Assembly (NCBI GenBank): GCA_964556115.1
Contig: CAZKVC010000001.1
Coordinates: forward strand, 124,001-188,000
DNA: 64,000 nucleotides
DNA from: Parvularcula sp964556115
Lineage (GTDB): Bacteria; Pseudomonadota; Alphaproteobacteria; Caulobacterales; Parvularculaceae
Direction: 5' to 3'
Below, in pieces: positions 50,702 through 59,596 of this stretch; position 1 is the stretch's first letter; every line of letters starts with the position of its first letter. The notes below the pieces were generated by a model, which saw nothing but the letters and a program-made list of their open reading frames with translations, ran no database searches and had not been told where the DNA came from. A program made the translations under genes and the position numbers.

Positions 50702-53700
50702 ATGTTCGCACGACAGCACATTCTGATGGCAGGCTGCGGCCTTGCGGCATTGCTGGGCGGAGTGCAGGCGCAGGAAAGCGATGCGCCCTCGCCGCTCGCA
50801 AGCCTTCCCATGCGCGAGCTTGGGCCTGCCCTGACCAGCGGGCGGATCGCCGACATCGCGATGATGCCCGGCGGACACCACCACTACCTCGTGGCAACGG
50901 CGTCGGGCGGGATGTGGCTGACCGAGGATGCAGGTATCAGCTGGCAGCCGGTTTTCGACAGCTACGGCTCATACTCTCTGGGTGTCGTCGAGATCGCGCC
51001 TTCGAACAGCAGCATCGTCTATGCCGGCAGCGGCGAGAACAATGCCCAGCGCTCCGTGGCATATGGCGACGGCGTCTACCGCTCCGATGACGGGGGCAAG
51101 AGCTGGTCTAATGTTGGCCTCAAGGACAGCGGCCATATCAGCCAGATCTGGATTCATCCGGACGATCCCGAAACTGTCCTTGTCGCGGCGCAGGGTCCCC
51201 TCTGGAACGAAGGGGGTGACCGCGGGCTCTTCAAGACGACCGATGGCGGAGAAAACTGGGAGCCGATCCTCACCATCGACGAGCATACCGGCATCAACGA
51301 ATTCGTCGTTCACCCGGACGACCATGACCGCATCATCGCCTCGAGCTACCAGCGGCGCCGGCATGTCTGGACCCTGATCAATGGAGGGCCCGGCTCGGGC
51401 ATTCACATCACCTCCGATGGCGGAGAGAGCTGGAGCGAAGCGAAAGGCGGCGCGCCGACAGGAGAACTCGGCCGGATCGGTCTCGCCATGGCGCCCTCTT
51501 CTCCGTCAACGGTCTACGCCATCGTCGAGGCGGACGACAAGAAGAAGGGTGTCTACAGAACGAACAATTTCGGCAGCTCTTGGGAGAAGCGCTCGTCGCA
51601 CCTCACCACGAGCCCGCAATATTACAACGAACTGGTCGTTGATCCACAGAACCCGGACCGCGTCTATTCGCTCGATACGTTCACATCCGTTTCGGACGAT
51701 GGCGGCGCATCCTTCAAGCCCCTTTCGGTGGCTGCGCGGCATGTCGATGACCACGCGCTCTGGATCAATCCGGAGAACACCAAACACCTCATCATCGGTG
51801 GCGACGGCGGCCTCTACGAGAGCTACGATCGGGGGGAAAAGTGGCGTCACATCAGGAACTTGCCGCTGACGCAGTTCTATCGTGCCACGCCCGACAACGA
51901 CGCGCCGTTCTACAATGTCTGCGGCGGCACGCAGGACAACAACTCGCTCTGCGCACCCTCCAGGACCGCAAGCAAGCACGGCATCACCAATTCCGATTGG
52001 GAAATCATCCTCGGTGGGGACGGATACAAACCCGTCAGTGATCCAACCGATCCGAATATCATTTATACCCAATACCAGTATGGCGGCCTTGCCCGCTATG
52101 ACCGCCGCAGCAAGGAGCGCGTTTATATCGCACCGGTCGCGCCGACGGGTGAGCCAGCCTACAAATTCAACTGGAACACGCCCCTTCTCATCAGCCCTCA
52201 TGATCCGCAAACGGTCTATTATGCGGCAGAGAAAGTCTTTCGCTCGGACGATCGGGGCGACAGCTGGGAGATCATCAGTCCCGACCTGACCCGCCAGATC
52301 GACCGCAACGCGCTGGAAGTCATGGGGCGGGTCTGGAGCGTCGACGCCATTGCGAAGAACGCCAGCACCTCGATCTACGGTTCGATCATCGCCCTCACCG
52401 AAAGCCCTCTCGAGCCGGGTCTGATATATGCAGGCACCGATGACGGTATCATCAGTGTCTCCGAGGACGGCGGGGAGAACTGGCGGTCCGAGCGCTACTT
52501 CCCTGGCGTCCCGGACATGTCGCTTGTCGAGGATATCATCGCCTCGCAGCATGATCCGGATACGGCCTACGCCATCTTCGACAATCACAAGCGCGGCGAT
52601 TTTGTCCCTTATGTCTATAAGACAACCGACCGGGGCCGGAGTTGGACATCGATCGGCAAGGGCCTGCCGGAGCGCGGCACCGCCCACACCATCGCCGAAG
52701 ACCATGTGGACCCGGACCTTCTCTTCGTCGGGACGGAGTTCGGCCTACACATGACGAACGACCGCGGCGACAGCTGGGAGAAGATGACGGGCGGCCTGCC
52801 GGTCATCGCCGTGCGCGACCTCGAAATCCAGCGCCGCGAGAACGACCTGGTGATCGCGACCTTCGGCCGGGGCATCTTCATACTGGACGACTATTCCGCA
52901 CTCAGATCGGATGAAGCGGTCCTCGAAGAGGAGGCCGCCCTCTTCGCAGTGAAGGATGCGTGGCTCTACAATCCGTCGGAGGAATGGGGGCCGTTCGGCG
53001 GCGCAAAAGGGTCGATGGGCGACGCCTTCTACAGCGCGGACAACCCGCCTTACGGCGCGGTTTTTACCTATCACCTGCGCGACGGCTACACGACCAAGCG
53101 TGAGGAACGGCTGGCCGACGAGGCCGAGAAACTCAAAAGCGGCGAGGACACCCCCTATCCGCTCTGGGATGATCTCGAGGCGGAGGACCGCGAGCAGGCG
53201 CCAGAGGTTCTCGCTGTCATCCGGGACCGAGAGGGCAACATCGTCAGAAGGATGAGCGTTCCCTCCTCGAAAGGCCTTCACCGCGTCGCATGGAGCATGC
53301 GGCACGAAGCGCCGGACCCGGTCTCGCTGACCCCGCCCTCGCAGTCCATCTTCGGCGGGGGGGCCGAAGGTCCCATGGTTGCGCCCGGCCGGTACAGCGT
53401 CGAGCTGGTCAAGCGGCTCGACGGCGAGGAAACTTCGCTCACCGAGCAACAAGAGTTCATGGTCAAGCCGTTGGGAAGAAGCCCCGAGGCGGCGGCAGAC
53501 CGCGAGGCCTTGGCGAGCGATCATCTTGCCATGCGCGATCTCAGCGTTCTCTCTTCCAGCGCAAGTTCGCGGGCGCGGGAGCTGTCCGAAGAGTTGAAAT
53601 ACCTGAAAGCAGCGCTCGACCGGACGCCGGAGGCAACCCGGGCCGATTACGACCGCCTCAACGAAGCGCGCGGTACACTGTCGAAGGCGGAAGAGATCCT

Positions 53701-53968
53701 CTATGGTGACCAGACGCGCGGCAGCCGCAACGAGGCGGCTCAGATCGGGCTGACGAGCCGGGTCGGCACGCTACGCTTCTCGACATGGAACGCTCAGTTC
53801 CCAGTTGGTGAAGCCCACCGCTCGCAGATGGCCATGGCCCGGAAGGAGTACGATGCGGTGCGGGAACACCTGTCAGACACCGAAGAAGTCGTTGAGGAGC
53901 TGAAAGGCCGCCTGACCGATCTCGGCGCGCCGTGGACCCCGGACCGAAGCCTGCCGGCCCTTCCGTAA
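50702..53968 (+). CDS. Large secreted Asp-box (BNR / VPS10-like) beta-propeller protein
   Basis: The 1088-residue protein has a signal peptide (to about residue 24) and at least ten Asp-box motifs of the SxDxGxxW type (for example TEDAGISW, SDDGGKSW, TTDGGENW, SDDRGDSW, TNDRGDSW). They indicate one or two beta-propellers of the sialidase/sortilin kind in about 40-740. A C-terminal region without a known domain follows, with charged helices at about 930-1040. Homologues are often labelled glycosyl hydrolase or WD40/BNR protein, without proven activity. It stands alone, with an inverted repeat after its stop. Confidence 0.85.
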   Translation: MFARQHILMAGCGLAALLGGVQAQESDAPSPLASLPMRELGPALTSGRIADIAMMPGGHHHYLVATASGGMWLTEDAGISWQPVFDSYGSYSLGVVEIAPSNSSIVYAGSGENNAQRSVAYGDGVYRSDDGGKSWSNVGLKDSGHISQIWIHPDDPETVLVAAQGPLWNEGGDRGLFKTTDGGENWEPILTIDEHTGINEFVVHPDDHDRIIASSYQRRRHVWTLINGGPGSGIHITSDGGESWSEAKGGAPTGELGRIGLAMAPSSPSTVYAIVEADDKKKGVYRTNNFGSSWEKRSSHLTTSPQYYNELVVDPQNPDRVYSLDTFTSVSDDGGASFKPLSVAARHVDDHALWINPENTKHLIIGGDGGLYESYDRGEKWRHIRNLPLTQFYRATPDNDAPFYNVCGGTQDNNSLCAPSRTASKHGITNSDWEIILGGDGYKPVSDPTDPNIIYTQYQYGGLARYDRRSKERVYIAPVAPTGEPAYKFNWNTPLLISPHDPQTVYYAAEKVFRSDDRGDSWEIISPDLTRQIDRNALEVMGRVWSVDAIAKNASTSIYGSIIALTESPLEPGLIYAGTDDGIISVSEDGGENWRSERYFPGVPDMSLVEDIIASQHDPDTAYAIFDNHKRGDFVPYVYKTTDRGRSWTSIGKGLPERGTAHTIAEDHVDPDLLFVGTEFGLHMTNDRGDSWEKMTGGLPVIAVRDLEIQRRENDLVIATFGRGIFILDDYSALRSDEAVLEEEAALFAVKDAWLYNPSEEWGPFGGAKGSMGDAFYSADNPPYGAVFTYHLRDGYTTKREERLADEAEKLKSGEDTPYPLWDDLEAEDREQAPEVLAVIRDREGNIVRRMSVPSSKGLHRVAWSMRHEAPDPVSLTPPSQSIFGGGAEGPMVAPGRYSVELVKRLDGEETSLTEQQEFMVKPLGRSPEAAADREALASDHLAMRDLSVLSSSASSRARELSEELKYLKAALDRTPEATRADYDRLNEARGTLSKAEEILYGDQTRGSRNEAAQIGLTSRVGTLRFSTWNAQFPVGEAHRSQMAMARKEYDAVREHLSDTEEVVEELKGRLTDLGAPWTPDRSLPALP

Positions 53969-54550
53969 GCGTTGCAGTTTAAGGGAATGAGGCGCCGAGC
54001 GACCTCATTCCCCGGGCCCTTGTTGCCTTCATCGCAAGCGGTATCGCGATCCCACGTCCGTCGATCAGTTGGCGGACTGCAACGCGGCGTCCGCCTTCAT
54101 GGTAACCGGCGCGGCACCCTTATCATAGGTCGTCGTCACCAGCCGCGGCTGCGGGCTCGTTATTTGGAGACCGGAAGAGGTCCGCCCTGCCGGTCATCAT
54201 GGGGAGGCCGGTCACAACCTTCGAAGGCATCAACTTCCAGCGGACCGGTGAACGCTTGCAAGACGCCTTCGGCACGGCGGTCAGTGCATAGTGGTAGCCG
54301 ACGCCGGGAGAAAATCGGCGGCGTTCAATGGAAGCAGTCATGACTGGTCTGCTTCGATGCTGACCACAGATGACGGGCGCTCCCTTGAAGCATACAAGAA
54401 TCCTTGGGAAGCCATTGGAGTTTCCAATATGCCCGAGGAGTTGAGGGAGAAGTGACGATTTGCGGGTAGCAACGCCTTGTACGCTTTAAGGGTGGTCTTA
54501 CCTCGTGGCGGACGCGTAACGCCTTATCTCGAGGCGGCAAGGAGTGGTGC
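53969..54550. other. 582-base stretch without an intact gene; possible relics
   Basis: No intact gene can be supported. On the minus strand, about 54066-54190, one frame reads like a protein C-terminus (TTTYDKGAAPVTMKADAALQ then a stop). An adjacent frame upstream (54123-54341) reads PSKVVTGLPMMTGRADLF, suggesting a frame-shifted relic. I do not recognise the family. The right part (about 54440-54540) should contain the promoter of the ABC-like operon. Confidence 0.4.
53983..54012 (+). terminator. Perfect 10-bp inverted repeat after the BNR protein gene
   Basis: GGGAATGAGG (53983-53992) pairs with CCTCATTCCC (54003-54012) around a ten-base loop, 14 bases beyond the stop. No T-run follows, so termination may be Rho-assisted, or it is only a transcript-end hairpin. 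Confidence 0.6.
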
Positions 54551-56290
54551 GTGGACCCCAATTCGGACAAACTACCCACAGCTCGCCACGTCGTCGGACT
54601 GGTGCTCGACACCCTCAAGGACGAGAGGAATTTCCTAGGTCTGGCCGTGGTTTATGGGCTCGGGATCAGCCTTCTATCCCTTGCCACGCCGATCGCCGTC
54701 CAGGTCCTCATCAACGCCGTTGGCTATACGGGTCTGGCCGTGCCGCTGGTGGTCCTGTCGCTCACCCTGCTTGTCCTGCTTCTCGCATCGGGGCTCCTCA
54801 ACGCATTGAGGGTGCATCTGATGGAGCTCTTCGCCCGGCGGTTCTATGCGCGGATGACGTCCAAGATGGCGCTCAAGGCGCTCTACGCGCAGCAGCCCTT
54901 CTTTCAGGACGACGGCCGAACGGCGCTCTTCAATCGCTATTTCGACATCATGCTGATCCAGAAGTCGCTGCCGGTCCTTTTCATCGGCGGCTTTACGGTG
55001 CTTCTGCAGGCAGCCGTGGGCTTCGTCCTCACGGCGTTCTACCACCCGCTCTTCCTTGCCTTCAACGGCGTGGTGATCGCCCTGATCTGGCTCATCTGGC
55101 TCATCTGGGGCGCGTCGGCCGTCAAGTCCTCCGTGCGGCTCAGCATGAACAAGCACCGCACCGCGGCATGGCTTCAGGCGCTGGCGGGGTCGAACGGCTA
55201 CTACAAGTCCGAAGCGCACATCGCCTACGCCCTGCGCAGCACCGATGACATGACCCAGGGTTATGTCGAGGCGCACAAGATGCATTTCCGCCGTCATTTC
55301 GCCCAGACGGTCGGCTTTCTCATCCTTTACGCGGTAGCGAGCGCGGCCCTTCTGGGGCTCGGCGGTTGGCTGGTTATCCGGGGACAGCTGACCCTGGGGC
55401 AGCTCGTGGCTGCTGAACTCGTGCTATCGGTGGCATTCTACGGCGTCAGCCAGCTCGGTACCTATCTGAACTACTTCTATGACCTCTGCGCCGCGAGCGA
55501 AGAGCTGTCCCTTCTCGACAGCATCGAACAGGAGGAGCCGCAAAGCTACGAGCTGCCCACGGTCGGCAATGGCGAGCTGGTCTTCGCCGATGTCCGAGGT
55601 GAGGCGCGTGGTCGCCCGGTGCATCTCGATCTGCGGATACCGAGCGGGCAGACCGTCTTCGCCCGCGCCGAAAGCCACGGCATGCAGCGGCTGTTCACGA
55701 ATCTGCTCAAGCGTTTCGACAATCCGAAGGCGGGGACGCTGACCTTTGGCGGGCATGACGTCATGTCGATCGATGTCCTGGCGCTGCGGCGCTTCATTAT
55801 CGTTCTCGACCGTCCAACCATGGTTGAGATGTCGATCCGTGACTATCTCGGCCTTGCTCGGCGCGACGCGAATTCCGCGGACATGCTGGATGTTCTCCGC
55901 CTGGTCGGCCTCGATGAGGTCATGGGCGAACTCGAGAATGGCCTCGATACCCAGATGTCCGTCACCGGATGGCCTCTCTCCACCGTCGAGACCATGCGGC
56001 TGAAACTGGCGGCTGCCATTCTCGCCCGTCCGCGCATTCTCGTGCTGAACCAGCTTTTCGACACGCTGCCCGAAGAGGTGCTGACCGCGGCTCTGGCCCG
56101 GCTGAAGGCGGATACCGAAAGCCGTACCACGGTCATCGTCTTTTCGGCCAACAAACCGCGCATGCCCTTCGACCTCTATCTTTATCTGGGTACCGAGGAA
56201 CAATCTCTCGTATCGTCTCCCGAAGCCCTTCGCAAAGCCGAGAACGACCTGACCGGAAGCCGTCCCGTCGCCGAACTCGAGAAAGTCTGA
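54551..56290 (+). CDS. ABC exporter-like protein with catalytically dead ATPase domain
   Basis: The 579-residue protein (GTG start, AAGGAG six bases before) has a six-helix ABC exporter membrane domain (about 25-310) and an ATPase-fold domain (about 340-560) with all motifs changed. The Walker A position reads ARAESHGMQR (371-380), without the GKS/T. The Q-loop Gln is Asp420, the signature LSGGQ is LSTVE (476-480), Walker B LD-E is LNQ (Asp to Asn500, Glu to Gln501), and the H-loop His is Asn534. It heads an operon with HlyD and TolC genes. ATP-driven export by this protein alone is unlikely. Confidence 0.85.
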   Translation: MDPNSDKLPTARHVVGLVLDTLKDERNFLGLAVVYGLGISLLSLATPIAVQVLINAVGYTGLAVPLVVLSLTLLVLLLASGLLNALRVHLMELFARRFYARMTSKMALKALYAQQPFFQDDGRTALFNRYFDIMLIQKSLPVLFIGGFTVLLQAAVGFVLTAFYHPLFLAFNGVVIALIWLIWLIWGASAVKSSVRLSMNKHRTAAWLQALAGSNGYYKSEAHIAYALRSTDDMTQGYVEAHKMHFRRHFAQTVGFLILYAVASAALLGLGGWLVIRGQLTLGQLVAAELVLSVAFYGVSQLGTYLNYFYDLCAASEELSLLDSIEQEEPQSYELPTVGNGELVFADVRGEARGRPVHLDLRIPSGQTVFARAESHGMQRLFTNLLKRFDNPKAGTLTFGGHDVMSIDVLALRRFIIVLDRPTMVEMSIRDYLGLARRDANSADMLDVLRLVGLDEVMGELENGLDTQMSVTGWPLSTVETMRLKLAAAILARPRILVLNQLFDTLPEEVLTAALARLKADTESRTTVIVFSANKPRMPFDLYLYLGTEEQSLVSSPEALRKAENDLTGSRPVAELEKV

Positions 56291-56291
56291 C

Positions 56292-57326
56292 GTGCCCCTC
56301 CGCGAACAGCATATCCGCTATTTCAAGACCCTCGACAGCATCAAGATCCCCAAGGTGATGCGGGTCGTCGCACTGATGCTCTCGACAGGCATCGTGGCGA
56401 GCATCCTGTTCCTGATGTTCACGCCGTGGGTCCAGACGACGGTCGGTACGGGGACTGTCACCACTCTCGATCCCAACGATCGCGTGCAGGAAATCAATGC
56501 CCTCGTATCTGGCCGTATCGAGCGCTGGTATGTCCGTGACGGCGCAAGGGTGCAGGCCGGGGATCCGATCCTGAAGGTCGCTGACAACGACCCCAATCTG
56601 ATCGAACGCCTGAACGCCGAACAACGCCAATTGCTTGAGCAGCGTGACGCCGCGGCCGCCGCACTGATGACCGCGAAGATCGACCTTGAGCGTACTGAAG
56701 ACCTCTTCGAAGGCGGGCTCGCTTCCAGGCGGGAGTTCGAGCAGGCACGGATCAAGGTCGAGGGACTGCGCGCTGATGTTGCGTCGGCCGAAGCTGCTCT
56801 CTCCCGTCAACGGGTCGATGTCTCGCGTCAGTCGCAGCAGCTTATCACCGCACCCCGCGACGGGACCATCCTGCGCATCAATGCAGGGGACGCTGCGACC
56901 ACCATCTCCGCGGGCGATCCGGTGGCGACGTTCCAGCCCGAGGGCGCGGAGCGAGTGGCCGAGCTTTTCATCGATGGCCGGGATGTGGCACTGGTCAAAC
57001 CCGGCGCAGAGGTTCGCCTCGTCTTCGAGGGATGGCCCGTCGTGCAGTTTTCCGGCTGGCCTTCCATTGCTGTCGGCACTTTCATCGGTGAGGTGATCTC
57101 GATCGACCCCGCGGCGCAGGCCAATGGCCAGTTCCGCGTGCTGGTGGGAGAACCCGAAGGGCTGGAGCATCCGTGGCCGGATATAACCTATATCCGCTTT
57201 GGCGCTGCCGTACGCGGATGGATCCTTCTCGAGACGGTTCCGCTCGGTTTCGAACTGTGGCGGCAGCTGAACAATTTCCCGCCCCGGTTTCCCGAGGGCA
57301 GCAGGGCAGGCGGTGAAGCGGCGTGA
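56292..57326 (+). CDS. HlyD-family periplasmic adaptor
   Basis: The 344-residue protein (GTG start one base after the ABC-like stop) has one N-terminal membrane helix (about 22-43), a long coiled-coil hairpin (about 100-185), a biotinyl-lipoyl-like beta domain interrupted by the hairpin (segments VSGRIERWYVRDGARVQAGD and APRDGTILRINAGD) and a C-terminal beta-barrel. This is the membrane-fusion-protein plan that links an inner-membrane exporter to TolC. It is in one operon with the ABC-like and TolC genes. Confidence 0.9.
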   Translation: MPLREQHIRYFKTLDSIKIPKVMRVVALMLSTGIVASILFLMFTPWVQTTVGTGTVTTLDPNDRVQEINALVSGRIERWYVRDGARVQAGDPILKVADNDPNLIERLNAEQRQLLEQRDAAAAALMTAKIDLERTEDLFEGGLASRREFEQARIKVEGLRADVASAEAALSRQRVDVSRQSQQLITAPRDGTILRINAGDAATTISAGDPVATFQPEGAERVAELFIDGRDVALVKPGAEVRLVFEGWPVVQFSGWPSIAVGTFIGEVISIDPAAQANGQFRVLVGEPEGLEHPWPDITYIRFGAAVRGWILLETVPLGFELWRQLNNFPPRFPEGSRAGGEAA

Positions 57327-58720
57327 GAATGCTCGGCTTGAGTTTTGCTGCATTACTGGCGGCTGCTACCGCCCATGCGCAGGAGCCTGTTCTTCTGCCT
57401 GCTGACGTCACGCGCTCGGTCATTCAGAACTTCCCCGAAGTCATCGCCGCTGATGCAGAAAGAGATGCGGCGATCGGCAGGCGCCTATCGGCGGAGGGCG
57501 CTTTTGATACGCGTGTCGAAAGCGACGTGCAGACCAGGCTGGATGGCTTTTATTCGGGCGATGTTGCCGACGTGAAAGTCATACGCCCGCTCGGCCCTCT
57601 TGGTGCAGATGTCTACGGCGGCTACCGCATCAGCCAGGGTGACTTCCCGATCTATGAGGACAAGTACTATACCGATCAGGGCGGTGAGGCCCGTATCGGG
57701 ATCATCTTCAACCTTCTGCGGGACCGTGCGATCGACGCACGCCGTGCGGGCATTCTGAGGGCCGAGCTCGGCGTGACGGAGGCCGAGCTCGAACGGCTTC
57801 TGACCAGGATCGACGTGCAGCGGGAGGCGTTGAACGCCTATTGGCGCTGGATCACCAATGGCCAGATCCTGCGGATCTATGAGGATCTTCTTGCCATCGC
57901 GGTACAGCGGGAAAGCGCACTGACACGCGAAGTCCGTGCTGGCGCTCGCGCGGCGATCGAACTCACCGAGAACGCCCAGAACCTGACCCGCCGTCGTGAA
58001 CTCGTCAGGCGGGCAGAACAGGACCTTGCCCTGGCTGCCAACACGCTGTCCCTTTATCTACGCAGCGCCGAGGGAAAGCCGATCGTCGCCGAGCGTGACC
58101 AGCTTCCGTCCTCCGTTGCCTTGCCCGATGCCGCGGAAGTCGTGGCGCTGGTGGAGGGGCGGCCTGACCTTGAGCTTTTCGATGTCGCCCGTGAACGGAT
58201 CGAACTCGACAGAAGGCTGGCGCAGAACGATCTGCAACCCGATCTGAGCTTCGCTATTGAAGGCGCGAACGATTTTGGCGCTGTCGGTCCGGGCGGCATC
58301 AGCCGGGACCCCGCCGAAGTCATCGCGGGTGTTACCCTCTCGGTGCCGCTCGGCAGGCGTGATGCCAGGGGCAGGATCCGAAGCGCGAATGCCCGCCTGG
58401 AAGTTCTCGACCAGGAGCAGCGTCTTGCAACCGACCGGGTCAGGCAGGAGCTGGAGAGCCTTGAAATCGCCTACCGGACGGCAATCGATATCGTCGACCT
58501 GACCCGAACCGAAAGCCGTCAGGCTCAAGAACTGCTCGAGGCGGAAGTGACCCGTTTCCGCAATGGGGCGAGCGATTTCTTCCTGGTCAACCTCCGTGAA
58601 CAGACGGCTGCGAATGCACGGATCAGGCTGGCGGAGGCGGAACGGACCCTGGCACAAAGCGCGATCGCGCTTCAGGCCGCGACCCTCGACCTCGAACGCC
58701 TGTCGCGCGGTGGCCGTTGA
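57323..58720 (+). CDS. TolC-family outer-membrane channel protein
   Basis: The 465-residue protein (GTG start, GTGA overlap with the HlyD gene) has a signal peptide ending AHAQ and two long helical repeats, including ERLLTRIDVQREALNAYW and QELLEAEVTRFRNGASDFF, with an LRDRAIDARR loop that matches TolC-type efflux proteins. It forms the outer-membrane exit of the trio. Three co-oriented overlapping genes with such roles constitute a type-I-secretion-like system. Confidence 0.9.
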   Translation: MRMLGLSFAALLAAATAHAQEPVLLPADVTRSVIQNFPEVIAADAERDAAIGRRLSAEGAFDTRVESDVQTRLDGFYSGDVADVKVIRPLGPLGADVYGGYRISQGDFPIYEDKYYTDQGGEARIGIIFNLLRDRAIDARRAGILRAELGVTEAELERLLTRIDVQREALNAYWRWITNGQILRIYEDLLAIAVQRESALTREVRAGARAAIELTENAQNLTRRRELVRRAEQDLALAANTLSLYLRSAEGKPIVAERDQLPSSVALPDAAEVVALVEGRPDLELFDVARERIELDRRLAQNDLQPDLSFAIEGANDFGAVGPGGISRDPAEVIAGVTLSVPLGRRDARGRIRSANARLEVLDQEQRLATDRVRQELESLEIAYRTAIDIVDLTRTESRQAQELLEAEVTRFRNGASDFFLVNLREQTAANARIRLAEAERTLAQSAIALQAATLDLERLSRGGR

Positions 58721-58829
58721 GACCAGCTCAAGGCCGCGAAGGGCTACTGAGAGCCGGACGGGATTCGAGCCGATCCAAGCCTTCAGGATAAAGTCTTCCC
58801 AACCCCGACTCGACTCCTGCTTTCTGATG

Positions 58830-58844
58830 GAACATAAAGCGAAC
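58830..58844. promoter_or_regulatory. LexA (SOS) box, direct-repeat alphaproteobacterial type
   Basis: GAAC at 58830-58833 and GAAC at 58841-58844 are seven bases apart; on the minus strand this is GTTC-N7-GTTC, the SOS box of alphaproteobacteria. It lies 17 bases before the imuA ATG, where LexA would block transcription. Confidence 0.88.
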
Positions 58845-58861
58845 ATCTAAGAGGTTCGCTT

Positions 58862-59596
58862 ATGCGTCACGTCATATCGGAAGCCCTGAAGACCGGCCTG
58901 AGCGGGCTGGAAGAGGACACTATGGCTGCGGTTCTCAGCTTTGGCGCCGCAGCCTTGGACAGTGCCCTGCCCTGGAACGGGCTGCCGGCAGGAGTGCATG
59001 AATTCTGCCCAGCCGATGCCGAGCTGTCGCGCGAAGCGGCAGCAACCCAACTTGTTGCCTATCTTCTGGGCCGAACCAGGGGACCTGTCGTCTGGGCACT
59101 GTCGCGGCGGTTCCTGTTCGCCCCCGGCCTCAGCGAAGTTGGGCTGACCCCCGACCGGCTGTTCTATGCAGAAGGGGGAAGCGAAACGGACGTGTTGGCC
59201 GTAGCGGAAGAGGCCCTGCGTTACGGCGGGCTCGTGGGGGTGGTGGCCGAAACGCACAAGCTCTCGCTGACAGCGTCACGCCGGCTGCAATTGGCTGCGA
59301 AAGCGTCCGGCACGCCTTGTCTTGCCTTACGCCGCTGGAAGCGGGGCGCTCCGCCCCAAGCAGGAACGGCGGCGATGACCCGCTGGTCAGTCGATACCCG
59401 CCCTTCCCGCGCGAAAAGCAAGCTGCCCCGGCCAAGCTGGCGGCTCGAACTGCAGCGCTGCCGCGGCGGACAACCTGGAAGCTGGAACGTCGAACTGGTG
59501 GGAGACAAGCATGAGACAGCGTCGTTACATGTCGATCTGGCTGCCGAACTGGCCTGCCCAGCGGTTGATGCGCAGGACCGACAGCGCACCGGATGA
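58862..59596 (+). CDS. imuA: Mutagenesis accessory protein ImuA
   Basis: The 244-residue RecA-like protein matches ImuA of the SOS-inducible mutasome (LPAGVHEFCPADAELSREAAATQLVAYLLGR near residues 40-70). It lacks an ATP-binding GKT and works with ImuB and DnaE2 in translesion synthesis and induced mutagenesis. An AAGAGG site precedes the ATG, directly after the LexA box. The 3' end overlaps imuB by 86 bases, which is long but both C-terminal and N-terminal reading look genuine. Confidence 0.9.
   Translation: MRHVISEALKTGLSGLEEDTMAAVLSFGAAALDSALPWNGLPAGVHEFCPADAELSREAAATQLVAYLLGRTRGPVVWALSRRFLFAPGLSEVGLTPDRLFYAEGGSETDVLAVAEEALRYGGLVGVVAETHKLSLTASRRLQLAAKASGTPCLALRRWKRGAPPQAGTAAMTRWSVDTRPSRAKSKLPRPSWRLELQRCRGGQPGSWNVELVGDKHETASLHVDLAAELACPAVDAQDRQRTG

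Noticed and set aside
53972..54343. 123-codon plus-strand frame after the BNR gene
   Set aside because: Arginine-rich translation without motif, running through a perfect inverted repeat; considered chance.
58755..58790. GATTCGAGCC sequence resembling a tRNA T-loop
   Set aside because: No flanking acceptor, D or anticodon stem can be formed in this 141-base gap; no tRNA gene was found in the window.
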